The notes under the pieces: model-generated | Told to the model about the DNA's origin: nothing | What the model saw: the letters and a program-made list of their open reading frames with translations, nothing else | The model's database searches: none | Program-made: the position numbers and the translations under genes | NCBI RefSeq assembly: GCF_030272615.1 | Contig: NC_081406.1 | Span: forward strand, 238,378,422-238,442,421 | From: Cryptomeria japonica | Lineage: Eukaryota > Streptophyta > Pinopsida > Cupressales > Cupressaceae | Reading direction: 5' to 3' | Length of the DNA: 64,000 nucleotides | Shown: in pieces, positions 35,933 through 47,166 of the stretch | Numbering within the stretch: position 1 is the stretch's first letter | Layout: each line of letters starts with the position of its first letter

Positions 35933-36535
35933 ATCTCCCCCTTTAACATTGATGGCAACATATGAATGTGAAAAACAGTTAATGCAAAGAAAGAAGATAT
36001 CACCAGAAAACTCCCCCTAAGATCGAGATAGATAAAGTAGTTATTCACATGATCTCTCTCCCCCTTTGACAACAATTATAAAAATATCTAGAATATAAAA
36101 TCAAATGGAATAATGAATCTCTCTCCTCTTGGGATACACAGCCAATTCAACAGACTACTCCAGTAGAGGAGCAACATCAACTCATCAATCCAGATAAAAG
36201 AATAAGGCTATGAATTCCACCAGATCGATGCAAATCAATGCACCTAATTCTCATCAGGAGGGGTGGATACCCCTAATTTGTCTGTCAAATAGACAAATGT
36301 ATCTATAGGCAAAGGTTTAGTGAAAATATCAACAATTTGTTCCTTTGTAGATACATACTCCACCTTCACCTTCCCTTCACTAACTTTCTCTCTCTAGTAG
36401 CTGTATTTGATTGACACATGCTTAGTCTTTGAATGTTGTACTAGATTATTTGACATGTTTATAGCACTGGAATTATCACAATATATAATAGTAGGCTCAT
36501 CATGAATATCTCTGATATTTTTCAATATTTTCTTT
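35933..36535 (-). pseudogene. Element E 3' end: untranslated region and end of RNase H
   Basis: 35933-36240 is purine-tract-rich leader. From 36540 downward the minus strand codes the end of RNase H, recognisable as the CDNSSAINMSNNL-like and LREKVSEGKVKVEYVST-like blocks. It is cut by element H at 36535; the rest of RNase H resumes at 41518. Confidence 0.7.
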
Positions 36536-36964
36536 TGTTGAAATGTGGCGACTAATCAGCAAAGTACTATACACTTTGCACGTATCCTCACCGGGATCCG
36601 GGGCCGGGCCGGGCCCTGGGCAGAGGTTTGGGGGTGGCAGCCCCCGAGAAATTTTTTTTTGCCATTTTTTGTTGATGAAAACCGACATTGTAATAAAACC
36701 CTAAAAAGGCCGACTTTGTTTGTTGCCCTAAAAACGCATGTTATAAGCGGCTGGGATGCTTAAGGAATTGTAAGGTTGATGTACTATTTTTGCTGGATAA
36801 TAAGAAAGATTGGATGATTGTGTATGGTGGACGTAACCCATTCTGGGTGAACCACGTTAAATCTCTGTGTTATCTGTGTCCTATTTAGTTCTTTATCTTT
36901 CGTATTTAAATCTACATATAATTGTTAGTTCATATTTGCTTCGGATCTGCTTGAAACCCTAACA
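36536..36964 (+). repeat. 5' LTR of element H
   Basis: Starts TGTTGAAATGTGGC, ends TGAAACCCTAACA. A GC-rich stretch (36593-36650) is followed by a T run. A TATA-like or polyadenylation role for AATAAAACCC near 36690 is possible. Confidence 0.9.
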
Positions 36965-36966
36965 AT

Positions 36967-36978
36967 TGGTATCAGAGC
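36967..36978 (+). promoter_or_regulatory. tRNA-Met primer binding site of element H
   Basis: TGGTATCAGAGC, perfect match to the common plant primer site, two bases after the LTR. Confidence 0.9.
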
Positions 36979-37023
36979 GAGGTTTTCTATAATTGGCAGG
37001 ACTTTCAGATTTGAGTGGGAGCA

Positions 37024-37860
37024 ATGGAGGATTCCAAATTCAAGGTCAAAAAGTTTAACGGCCAGAATTATCAGTTATGGAAAATGCAGATGGAGGATTA
37101 CTTGTATCGAAAGGATTTGTGGCGGCCATTGGAAGGAAAGGCAAAGAAACCGACCACAATATCAGATGAAGAGAGGGACATTTTAGATAGAAAGGCACTG
37201 GGATCCATTCAATTATGCCTTGCGTCGTCTGTAGCATTCAATATAACAGAAGCAAAAACGACTGTAGATTTGATGGCAACATTGGCTAAGCTATATGAGA
37301 AACCCTCGACTTCGAATAAGGTATTTCTTATGAAGCGTTTGTTTAATTTGAAAATGAGTGAGGGAGGATCTGTAGCGGAGCACTTAAATGAATTTAATAC
37401 AATTACTAGTCAATTGTCTTCGGTAAAAATTACCTTTGCAGAAGAGGTTAGGGCTCTCTTGATTTTATGTTCTTTGCCAGAAAGCTGGAATAGCTTGGTT
37501 ATGGCTGTAAGTAACTCTGTCTCTGGTAAAAATACTTTGGTATTTGATGATATTGTTGGTGTTATCCTAAGCGAGGAAATGCGAAGGAAAAGCACAGGTG
37601 AGACTTCAACATCATCGGGTAGTGTTTTGAATGTGGAGAACAGAGGAAGATCAAAGGAACGAGGAAAAGGCCCTGGGAATGAGAAGTCACGAGGGAAGTA
37701 AAAGAAAGGATGCTCTCAATCTAGAGGAAAGAAAGATTGCTGGTACTGCAAAAAGCCTAGTCATCTAAAGAAAGACTGTTGGTCTCAAAAAAACAAAGAA
37801 GGAGACAAAAATGAAAATGACAGTAAGGAAGCTAATATTGCAAGTAATACTTTACAAGAT
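37024..37860 (+). pseudogene. Element H gag
   Basis: First ATG in frame is at 37024 (MEDSKFKVKKFNGQNYQLWK). The N-terminal part matches the copia gag family (FNGQNYQLWKMQMEDYL; later LMKRLFNLKMSEGGSVAEHL and LILCSLPESWNSL). A TAA stop at 37699-37701 follows a Lys/Arg/Gly-rich stretch, and the same frame continues to a CCHC knuckle CWYCKKPSHLKKDC at about 37738-37780. Gag forms the particle and binds RNA. Otherwise the frame is well kept. Confidence 0.88.
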
Positions 37861-38160
37861 GCTTTAATCTTATGTTTGGATAATGTTAATGATTCCTGGG
37901 TAATAGATTCTGGGGCTTTATTTCATGCTACACCCCATAGAAAATATTTTCTAGATTATGTTCAAGGTGATTTTGGACAGGTATATTTGGGTGATGATGA
38001 GCCCTATCAAATTGTTGGAAAAGGAAAGATAAAGATCAAGTTGCATAATGGTAATGATTGGTTTCTCTAGGAGGTAAGACATGTTCCTAATTAAAGAAGA
38101 AATTTAATTTCTGCAGGGCAATTAGGTAGTGAAGGTTGCATAGTTACCTTCTCAGACAAT
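37861..38160 (+). pseudogene. Element H protease
   Basis: Same frame as gag. Active site WVIDSGALFHATP with DSGA intact at about 37906, then YLGDDEPYQIVGKGKI. Two stops follow, TAG at 38068-38070 and TAA at 38092-38094. The next residues (NLISAGQLG) are the conserved link to the integrase. Confidence 0.85.
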
Positions 38161-39267
38161 ATGTGGAAGGTCACTAAAGGATCATTAGTAGTAGCTAAAG
38201 GTACAAAGGTAGGCACATTATATCTATGTACTGGTAACACTTACTCTACCTTAGCTACTACAGATAAAGTTACTACAGGAACAACAACAATAAATGTTGC
38301 AAGAATAGATTCGATAATGTGGCACCATAGGCTTGGGCACATGAGTGAGAAAGGGATGAAAATCCTTCACTTCAAAAATCTATTGCCAGCACTAAAAAAG
38401 ATTGATTTAGAGTTCTATGAAAATTGTGTTTATGGTAAACAGAAAAGAGTTAGATTTCTCAAGGTTGGGAAAGAGAAGAAGAGTGAGAAGTTAGAGCTTG
38501 TACATTCAGATGTATGGGGACCGGTTCAGGTATCATCTCTTGGTGGCTCTTGTTATTATGTTATTTTTATTGATGACTCAACCAGAAAAATATGGGTATA
38601 TTTCCTAAAACAAAAATCAGATGTTTTTGAAACTTTTAAGAAATGGAAAGCTTTGGTTGAGAATGAGACAGGAAAAAAGTTGAAGTGTCTCAGATCGGAT
38701 AATGGAGGTGAGTATTGCAGCAAAACATTTGAAGATTACTATTCCTTAAATGGGATTCGAAAGCAGAAGACAGTTCCAGGAACTCCACAGGAAAATGGTG
38801 TGTCAGAGAGAATGAATAGGACTATCATGGAACGTGCGAGGAGTATGAGATTGCATGCTGGATTGCCCTTACATTTTTGGGCAGATGCTGTACATACTGT
38901 TGTCTATTTGATAAATAGAGGACCTTCAACCCCTTTGGATGGTGGTATTCCAGAGGAGGCATGGACTGGTAAAAAGGTAAATTATTCTTTTCTAAAAACT
39001 TTTGGTTGCGAAGCTTTTGTCCATGTTGATAAAGAAAACAGAACCAAGCTTGATGCTAAATCTCAGAAATGTACCTTCATTGGATATGGGATAGATGAAT
39101 ATGGCTATCGGTTATGGGATTTTGAAAATAAGAAAATAATTAGAAGTAGAGATGTTATATTCAATGAGAAGGTTATGTATAAAGAACAGATGCAGGAAAA
39201 GAAGCATGAACAGGAAAAACAAGAATATGTGGTGTTGGATGAGATTCCTGAAAATGAAATACCATAG
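38161..39267 (+). pseudogene. Element H integrase
   Basis: Open for 368 codons. GAG-pre-integrase HHRLGHMSEKGM and CVYGKQKRV (one Cys of the HHCC set replaced by Tyr), core with LVHSDVWGPV, KCLRSDNGGEY and GTPQENGVSERMNRT, so all three catalytic acids D, D and E are present. The C-terminal part has FGCEAFVHVDKENRTKLDA and FIGYG. Ends at TAG 39265-39267 within the variable linker before RT; the frame continues. Confidence 0.92.
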
Positions 39268-40440
39268 GTACCTGATGCTCAACAACAACAGATTGTCCCA
39301 CAAACTCCTGCAAGTGTTAGACGTTCTACGAGGACAAGTAGACCCCCTGAAATATTTTATCTTTCTTTGTATTCTATTTTATTAACGGATTCTAGTGAAC
39401 TAGAAGAATATGAAGAAGCAATGCAGGTAGATGCCAAACAATAGTGGGAGCTAGGCATGAAAGAGGAGATGGACTCCTTGATGAAAAATAAGACTTGGGA
39501 CTTAGTCCCTTTACCTGCAGAAATAAGAGCCTTGCCTAACAAATGGGTTTATCGGCTAAAGGAGGAGGAAGGAGGTCAGAAAAGATATAAGGCCAGACTT
39601 GTGGTAAAAGGTTTTGCACAGAAAAAGGGTATAGATTATGATGAAATATTTTCTCCAGTTGTAAAAATGACTTCAATTAGAACTGTACTTAGTCTTGTGG
39701 CTGCAGATGATTTACATCTTGAACAATTAGATGTCAAAACAGCTTTTCTCCATGGAGATTTGGAGGAGGAAATTTACATGTTGCAACCACAGGGATATGA
39801 GGTCAAAGGTAAGGAGAACTTGGTGTGCAGGTTGAAGAAAAGTCTGTATGGCCTAAAGCAAGAACCCCGACAATGGTATTTAAAATTTGATAGTTTCATG
39901 GTTGAACATGGTTATCATAGATGTCATTCTGATCATTGTGTATATTTTAAGAGATTTGATAATGGCAATTATATTATCCTGTTGCTTTATGTTGATGACA
40001 TGCTTGTTGCTGGGTCTAACATGCAACATGTAAATGATCTTAAACAGAAATTAGCCAAGTCATTTGCTATGAAGGATTTGGGTGTAGCTAAGCAAATTCT
40101 TGGTATGAGGATTACACGAGACAAGAAAAATAGAACCTTGAATTTGTCCCAAAGTGAGTATATAAAGAAGGTGTTGAAAAGATTTAACATGCAGGATGCA
40201 AAAGCAGTTAGTACACCTTTGGCTAGTCATTTCAAATTGACTAAGGAGATGCGCCCAAAGGAATAGGAAGAGGTTAATAAAATGTCTAACATCCCGTATT
40301 CATCAACTGTTGGCAGTCTGATGTATGCAATGGTATGCACAAGGCCAGATATTGCACATGCAGTGGGAGTTGTGAGCAGGCTTATGAGTAATCTGGGTAT
40401 GGAACATTGGAATGTTGTGAAATGGATTCTTTGATATTTG
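39268..40440 (+). pseudogene. Element H reverse transcriptase
   Basis: Same frame. TAG at 39442-39444, then an open stretch 39457-40266: NKWVYRLKEEEGGQKRYKAR, LDVKTAFLHGDLEEEIYM, YGLKQEPRQWY, the catalytic LLLYVDDMLVAG and MKDLGVAKQILGM. Stops at 40264-40266 and 40433-40435 (TGA for the usual Arg before YL). The YVDD site is intact. Confidence 0.92.
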
Positions 40441-40950
40441 AATGGAACTACTACGAAGACATTATGTTTCAAAGGATCTAATGCTGCTCTGAGTGGATTT
40501 GTTGACTCTGATCTAGCGGGTGATATTGATTCACGAAGGAGTACTACAGGGTATGTTTTTACTATAGGGGGAACTGTAGTCAGTTGGATTTCTAGGCTGC
40601 AAAAGGTTGTTGCACTTTCAACCACTGAAGCTGAGTATGTTGCTGCTACAGAAGCCAACAAGGAGATGATTTGGTTGCAATGTTTTATGAAGGAATTGGG
40701 TCAGACACAAGAGGATAGCCCATTGTATACTGATAGCCAAAGTGCCATTCATCTTGCAAAGAACTCTGCTTTTCATTCAAGGACAAAGCACATTCAACTC
40801 AAGTACCACTTCATCCGGACTGTTTTGGAGGAGGGTCAGTTACGGCTTGAGAAGATTCACACAAGTGAGCATCCTATTGATATGTTCACAAAGGCAGTTC
40901 CACAGGAGAAGCTGATTTCTTCATTAGTTTCTGTTGGTCTTCTTGATTGA
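40441..40950 (+). pseudogene. Element H RNase H
   Basis: Open to TGA 40948-40950. Blocks SGFVDSDLAGDIDSRRSTTG, TTEAEYVAATEANKEMIWL, YTDSQSAIHLAKNSAFHSRT, KYHFIRTVLEEGQL and DMFTKAVP are all present with the catalytic acids. The least damaged domain of the element. Confidence 0.9.
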
Positions 40951-41030
40951 TAATTGTGGAATTTATACCAGTTAAGTCCTAGTGTTTTATCCAGCGGATG
41001 TTGTATGTATAGTGGTGTCATGTAAGTATT

Positions 41031-41091
41031 AGTCTCCAAGTGGGAGATTGTTCAGTGTGGAGCCTGATCAGTCTCCAAGTGGGAGATTGTT
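41031..41091 (+). repeat. Duplicated polypurine tract region of element H
   Basis: AGTCTCCAAGTGGGAGATTG occurs at 41031-41050 and again at 41069-41088, 38 bp apart. The second copy directly precedes the LTR. Confidence 0.8.
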
Positions 41092-41517
41092 GAAATGTGG
41101 TGACTAATCAGCAAAGTACTATACACTCTGCATGTATCCTCGTCGAGGTCCGCGGCTGGGCCGGGCCCCAGGCAGGGGTTCGGGGGCGGCAACCCTCGAG
41201 AAATTTTTTTTTGCCATTTTTCGTTGATGAAAACCAACATTGTAATAAAACCCTAAAAAGGCTGACTTTGTTTGTTGCCCTAAAAACGCATGTTATAAGC
41301 ATTTGGGATGCTTAAGGCATTGTAAGGTTGATGTACTATTTTTGCTGGATAATAAGAAAGATTGGACAGCTGTGTATGGTGGACGTAACCCATTCTGGGT
41401 GAACCACGTTAAATCTCTGTGTTATCTATGTCCTGTTTTAGTTCTTTATCTTTTGTATTTAAATCTGCATATAATTGTTAGTTCATATTTGCTTCGGATC
41501 TGCTTGAAACCCTAACA
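41088..41517 (+). repeat. 3' LTR of element H
   Basis: 430 bp, starts TGTTGAAATGTGGTG and ends TGAAACCCTAACA. It pairs with 36536-36964. Confidence 0.9.
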
Positions 41518-42815
41518 TCTTCATCCAAAATATCTGAGTGCAATTACTAGCAACAACAATGTACTCAGCTTCAGCAGTAGATAAAGATATCGAGTCTTGT
41601 TTCTTGCTAGCCCATGAAACCAACTTCTTACCTAAAAAGAATGCTCCAGGTCAGTAGAGCTCTTTTGGTCATCAATATTACCAGCCCAATTTGCATTAGT
41701 GTAAGCACATAACATGAACTCATCATTCTCCGGATACCATAAACCATAATCCACAGCTCCCTTTAGATATATGAATATCCTACTAACAACAATGACATGA
41801 CTCTCCTTCGAATCAGCTTGATATCTAGCAACCATACACAAAACATGCATAATAGAAGGCCTAGTTTGAGTAAGATATAATAGTCCACCAACCATATATA
41901 TATACATACTCTAATTAGCTATAGGAGATTCATCATTTTTGGACAGTTTACAACCAATCACCATAGGAGTTCCAACCAGTTTGGAATCATCTAGTCCAAA
42001 ATTCTTTAACAGTTCCTTCACATATTTAGTCTGAGATATAAAGATACCTTTTCCTGTCTGTGCAATCTGCAAACCTAAGAAAAACTTCATCTCACCAATC
42101 ATAGACATCTCAAATTCTTTCTACATATCACCGACAAACTTAATACTCATATCATCATCACCACCAAAAATAATGTCCTCAACAAAAACTTCAATAATCA
42201 AAATGTTATCATTTTAAGCTTTAAAGTACATATTACTGTCAGCAACACCTTTGGTAAATCCTAATTTCAACAGATATTTGTCTAATCTAGCATACCAGGC
42301 TCTACGAGCTTGTTTCAATCCATAAATTGATTTCTTCAACTTACATACCATGTCTCCATCATCCGACAGTGAAAATCCATCAAGTTTCTCAATGTAAACC
42401 TCTTCCACTAGATCGCCATCCACAAATGTAGATTTGACATCAATTTGATATAACTTGAAATCTTTATAAGAAGCATAAGCAAGTAACAGTCTAACAACTT
42501 CAATTTTGGCAACCAGGGCAAAATTTTCTTCATAATCAATCCCTTCATGCTATGAATACCCTTTGTAGACCAGTCTAGCTTTATTTCTGACTACTTCACC
42601 AATTTCATTCAGTTTGTTCCTAAAAACCTACTTAGTACCAATAAAATTTTTATTATTAGGTCTAGGCACAAGTTCCCACGTGTTGTTCTTTTCAATCTGG
42701 TCCAACTCTTCTTCCATGGCTCTTATCCAATTTTCATCTCTACAAGCTTCAACAACATCTTTAGGTTCAACTTTAGAAATCAGACATACTTCTTCTACAA
42801 CTAACCTTCTTCTAG
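41518..42815 (-). pseudogene. Copia element E RNase H (start) and reverse transcriptase
   Basis: Minus frames with stops and shifts: NVIGTKW-like start near 42660, FVDGDLVEEVYIEKLDGFSL, YGLKQARRAWYARLDKYLL, a VDDIIFGG-type site near 42160, MSMIGEMKFFLGLQIAQTGK, GGLLYLTQTRPSIMHVLC and the first part of RNase H (NANWAGNIDDQKS). Continuous with 36535 once element H is removed. Very similar in layout to elements A and B. Confidence 0.85.
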
Positions 42816-43780
42816 TATGTGAAGGGTGCTCGCACTTAGCCCATTGACTGCACTTAGCCTGCGGACTACACTTAGCCTGTCATAGTGCTATTTCACATTA
42901 AAATATGAGGGAAAGGGTGCTCGCAAATGGTCCCACTATTTAGGGGACTTGGTCGAGTCCCACTCAGCTGGGGCTGCCTACGTGGCATCTCACATGGTAG
43001 CCTACTCAACAAAACCCCCCAATTTGCAGAACTTTCAAGTTCTGCTAAGAATTAGACCATCAATTTTAAAAAAAACAAAAAAACAAACAAAAAATACCCT
43101 TTTTGAGAGCTTGGATTGAGGAACGTTGACATAGAACTTTTTATAGAATTTCAATTAGAATTAGTATATTAAAATTATAAAATACTACAGGTAGGTATAC
43201 TAACATTCGAGAAGACTCTGATTCGGAATAAAAAATAGTAAATCATATTAGAATTTTTTTTAAAGTATATATAACACTAGAGGAGAGAGTCCTCTTCAAG
43301 AATATATAATTTATTTTGGGATTGCTATAATTTTGATAGTGGAAATTTGGTGGGAGATGAAAAACTATCGATTTTGGGAAACTTCAACTTTGAATTGTTA
43401 TAACGGTGAAAATATACATCAAAATCAAATTTATTTTTTCTACACTGGCTATGGATGTCATCTAAAACATATTTCAAAAGCAGAGGAAAGCAAGACTACT
43501 TACATATAGTTTTATGGTGGGAGGTGAAACCCTTGATTTGTAGTATTTTTTAATAATTGAAAAATTGACTTTAATAATTAAAAAAACATATCAATCCTTG
43601 TTCCATTTTTTTAAAATAATAGGCATAAACTTCATCCATTTTTACACATTTCATTAGTTTACATCATCTTCAAATACCTAATAGAAATATCACTTTTGTG
43701 CCATTGAAGTTGAATTGTTTTGCTATTGTTAGCGTTTTCCTTTATAAAAGTGAGACACAAGTTTGTACTTTTACCCAACA
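42816..43780. mobile_element. Unclassified 0.97-kb insertion or replacement in element E
   Basis: Similarity to elements B and F stops at about 42815 (the TTCTTCTAGT site) and resumes at 43780 (ACATACCTCAGAG). About 55-60 bp of the pol sequence seen in B is missing, so this is an insertion with a deletion or a filled break. The first 100 bp hold three GCACTTAGCC-like repeats and two GGGTGCTCGCA copies; the rest is AT-rich. No long inverted ends, no coding frame. Confidence 0.45.
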
Positions 43781-44857
43781 TACCTCAGAGTCTTCTAATT
43801 GTTCTTATCCTCAAGGTTCTTGCACATCATCACCAGTAGCAACAACATCCAGATTAACAATTTCTACTAGATCATTCTGCTTAGGCTCTTCAGGCTAAAT
43901 AGGACTTAGAACAACATGTTGACCATCATCATAAGCTCCGATGTCCTTCCCAAGGTTCTCATCCACATTCATATTTGCACTCTCAACTATCTTTCTTGGT
44001 CTCTTGTTATAGCACCAGTAGGCTTTACTCTTTGTGGAATATCCCAAAAAGATACCTTCATCACTTCTAGCATCAAACTTTCCAAGATCCTCATCTTTCT
44101 TAATATAACATTTGCTACCAAAAACTTTGAAATATTTTATAGTAGGAATATGACCAAACCAAAGCTCATAAGGGGTCTTACTAATGTCGTCTTTGATATG
44201 AACTCTATTGAATGTATAAACTGCAGTGTTAATAGCTTCTCTGCAGTAGACCTTCAGAACATTTCCTTTAATCAACATGGTTCTTGCAGCATCCAAAATA
44301 GTACGATTCTTCCTTTCAACAATCCCATTTTGTTGTGGAGTCCTAGGAGGAGATAGTTGTCTTCTGATTCCATGCATCTCATGGAATGAATTGAATTCAC
44401 TAGATTAGAATTCACCACCTCCATCAGATCTCAGACACTTCAACTTCAATTTGGACTCAGTTTCAACTTTAGCTTTGAATATCTTAAATTTATCAAATGC
44501 TTCTGATTTTTCCTTCAAAAAGACAACCCACATGATTTTGGAATAATCATCAATTAGCAGCATAAAGTATCTATCACCCTGCATACTTCTATTAGGACCA
44601 CATAGGTCAGTATGTACAAGATCCAACAATCCATCAGATGTATAAGGTTTTCTCTTGAAATAAATTCTTGTTTTCTTACCTAACTGACACTCCTTACATA
44701 GAAGATTAACAGGTTTATCAATTTTAGGTAGATCTCTAACATCTTGTGTAGAACTGATCTTAATCAATGAATCAAAGTTTACATGACACATCCTTCTATG
44801 CCACAACCAACTCTCATCTATCTTAGCAATCAAACAACTTTTCTCACCAACATTCAA
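43781..44857 (-). pseudogene. Copia element E integrase
   Basis: Minus frame: SWLWHRRMCHVNFDSL and CKECQLGKKTRIYF (HHCC intact), LVHTDLCGPN, KCLRSDGGGEF, then a stop near 44403 and RTPQQNGIVERKNRT with the third catalytic Glu present, YELWFGHIPTIKYFKVFG and [15 protein letters not shown]. Both halves are in the same frame. Among the best preserved pol parts of the older elements. Confidence 0.87.
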
Positions 44858-45290
44858 ATGAAAAATGTTACCTGAATAGTCTTAATCCTAGATGCAATCT
44901 CTATACCAAAGGCATTCAAGATCTTGCATTTACCATCCTTGAATTGTAGATCATAACCCTTATCAGCCATTTGTCCAACACTCAAAAGATTATGCTTCAA
45001 ACCTTCAACATACAAGACATCATCAGTATTATGCTTACCATCAAAATAAATAGAACCTTTCCCATAGATTACACAGACTTTGTCATCTCCAAATCTAACT
45101 AGTCTACCATCATACCTTTCCATTCTTACAAATTTTCTTTTCTCACAGGTCATATAGTGTGAATAACGGATGTCAATCACCCATACACCCTTTTCTTCTA
45201 CCTTAGCGGCCAAATATTTATCCTCAACAGAACAACTAGTGGAATCAATAGGTACAGATCTATCTTATTTAATGGTAATAAACACAACTT
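44858..45290 (-). pseudogene. Copia element E protease
   Basis: The frame 45213-44854 reads WVIDIRYSHYMTCEK, which corresponds to the copia WIIDSGCSHHMTG site; the DSG core has decayed to DIR. Then VRFGDDKVCVIYGKGSI and LYVEGLKHNLLSVGQMADKG, the conserved end of the protease region. Confidence 0.8.
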
Positions 45291-46328
45291 CATCTCCTTC
45301 TAATTCATCATCTGTAACACCTTCATCTTCAACATAATAATAATAATTCTTCTGATTCCTAAAATTTTGGTTATACTTGTAAGGATTATCAAACTTTTCA
45401 TGCTTCTCATATTCCTATCATACTTATCAAACTTATCATGTATGTCATCCTTAGCCATTCTCTCTAGACATCTATAATAAAAATATCCTATCTTATTACA
45501 AGAAAAACATTTCAAGGGCAACTTTTCATCATACTTACTGGCACCCTTAGGGAATCTTCGAGCAATCAGTGGTTCAAGCTCATCAAGCTCTTTTTCTTTC
45601 TCTTCTATCTCTCTTCTTTCTCTTTCATATCTGGACATCCTACACTCATCAAGATCATACTTTTTCTTACCAAATACTGATGTTGATGCTCTAAATGCAG
45701 TCTTAGACTTTCCATGTGATTCTCCAAATTTTCTTAGCTCAAATGCAACAAGTTTTCCAACCAACACATCTCTTGTCAATATAGTCACACTCTGTATCTC
45801 ATCAATAGAAGCAACCTTATGTTTATAAGTAGGAGGCAAAGATCTCAACACCTTAGCAACAATCTCATCTTCCTCAATCTTTTCACTAGCATTTCTGATA
45901 CCAAGGACAAGTTCATTCACTTTAGCCATGTATGAATGTATGTTCTCATCATCTCCCATCTTCAATGTCGCGTACTTTCCTTTCAAGCTCTGTAACTTAG
46001 CAGCTTTCACTTGGCTATCACCTTCATATAGGATCTCAAGCTTCTCCCACATCTCACGTGCGATCTGAAGTCCCATAACATTTGTCATTTCAAAATCAGT
46101 TAGGGCACTAAGCAATGCTTCCTTCACTCTGATGTTATATTTTGAGTCCTTAACCTCATAAGGAGTGGATAGTCTATTTTGAGGAACAACATAGACATTC
46201 TTAGCAATCTTCCAATAATCTTCTCCAAGACACTTCAAATGCACCTTCATCCATCTCTTTCATATAGTATATTTACTTCTATCAAACCTCAGACTATCCT
46301 TCTTAAAAATTTTACCTTGAGCTATCAT
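45291..46328 (-). pseudogene. Copia element E gag
   Basis: Start ATG at 46328 (MIAQGKIFKKDSLRF) followed after 25 codons by TGA in place of Trp; open from 46250 on. It has the gag pattern VMGLQIAREMWEKLEILYEG, KGKYATLKMGDDENIHSYM and VLRSLPPTYKHKV, then the knuckle CFSCNKIGYFYYRC where the usual Gly-His is GY. Long acidic/basic middle (RERREIEEKEKELDELEPL). Confidence 0.85.
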
Positions 46329-46370
46329 CCTGGATGTCCTCAAGCGATTAAGCTTCTACTGAAGGATCTG

Positions 46371-46382
46371 GCTCTCATACCA
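46371..46382 (-). promoter_or_regulatory. Primer binding site of element E
   Basis: Minus strand TGGTATGAGAGC, one change from the tRNA-Met site, two bases inside the LTR end. Confidence 0.75.
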
Positions 46383-46384
46383 AT

Positions 46385-47131
46385 TGTTAGTAGCAATCAA
46401 GAAGGAATACTGAGAGGGGGGGCTGAATCAGTCTTCACCAGATCAAAGCAAATTAATCTTTAAAACATAAACTAATAAATTGTAACAATGAATCAAATAA
46501 GAAAATTAATAGCACAACACACAACAACAAAATTTTGATGTGGAAAACTGGGTTAAGGGAAAAACCATGGTGGGAACCAACCCATAGTAAGATGATACTC
46601 CATAGTAGTATGTGAAAATTTTACAATTTCGAATGCACATGCATTCAGGCACACAACCTAGAGATCACTGCTCAAAAGATATATGCTTGGATGACTACAA
46701 ACCTTAGTGAAGACTCACTTGCTTACAATATTATTCGGACTACAATCCGAAAGATATGAACAACAATGATAGCATCTACGAATTCCTGATGATAGTTTTG
46801 ATTAGGCACAATTGTCTGCTCTGCAACACCAATCTCACCTCAACACTACACTGAATGATAAGTCGCTTGTTTGCATAATCACCTCTCTCTGATAATGCAG
46901 ACTCTATACCAACACATAAGCATCTCACCTATAAATACAAATCATCAACCTTGATAACAAGGCCAGCTAAACCCTCAACCCTCAACTCATAAATACAAAA
47001 GTTACATTACACGATACAAAGATTGATCACTGGACCAATATAATGTTTTAAATTACATAGCATGGACCTAATTCAAATTCCCAAATGATCACATCCACCA
47101 AAAATCATGCCAAGATCAATCACAACATGCT
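46385..47131 (-). repeat. 5' LTR of element E, distal part missing
   Basis: Starts TGTTAGTAGCAATCAAG in plus view with the terminus box ACTGAGAGGGGGGGCTGAAT and the block AAAACTGGGTTAAGGG then ACCATGGTGGGAACC. It is collinear with the LTR of B until about 47131, then breaks into an inverted LTR-end fragment. Confidence 0.7.
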
Positions 47132-47166
47132 ACACCCCCCTCTCAGTATCTGTGGGAACCCTAACA
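47132..47166 (+). repeat. Inverted LTR-terminus fragment
   Basis: CCCCCCTCTCAGTATC then GGGAACCCTAACA is the forward form of an LTR end, joined head-on to the reverse LTR of E. Thus 46385-47166 is bounded by TGTTAG and CTAACA. Confidence 0.55.

Larger units (their letters stand above)
36536..41517 (+). mobile_element. Element H: Tnt1-like Ty1/copia retrotransposon
   Basis: Complete 4982-bp element: LTR 36536-36964, primer site, gag-pol in one frame, polypurine tract, LTR 41088-41517. Flanks TCTTT (36531-36535) and TCTTC (41518-41522) form a target duplication with one change. It sits in the RNase H of element E, whose sequence resumes exactly after it. By hand count the LTRs differ at about 32 of 430 positions (about 93% identity), mostly transitions. 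Compact size, 430-bp LTRs and the CSG-like gag match the Tnt1/Retrofit type. Confidence 0.92.

Noticed and set aside
36593-36660. GC-rich block in the LTR of H as a possible CpG promoter or RNA gene
   Set aside because: It is part of the LTR, repeated at 41150-41210, and has no RNA-gene features.
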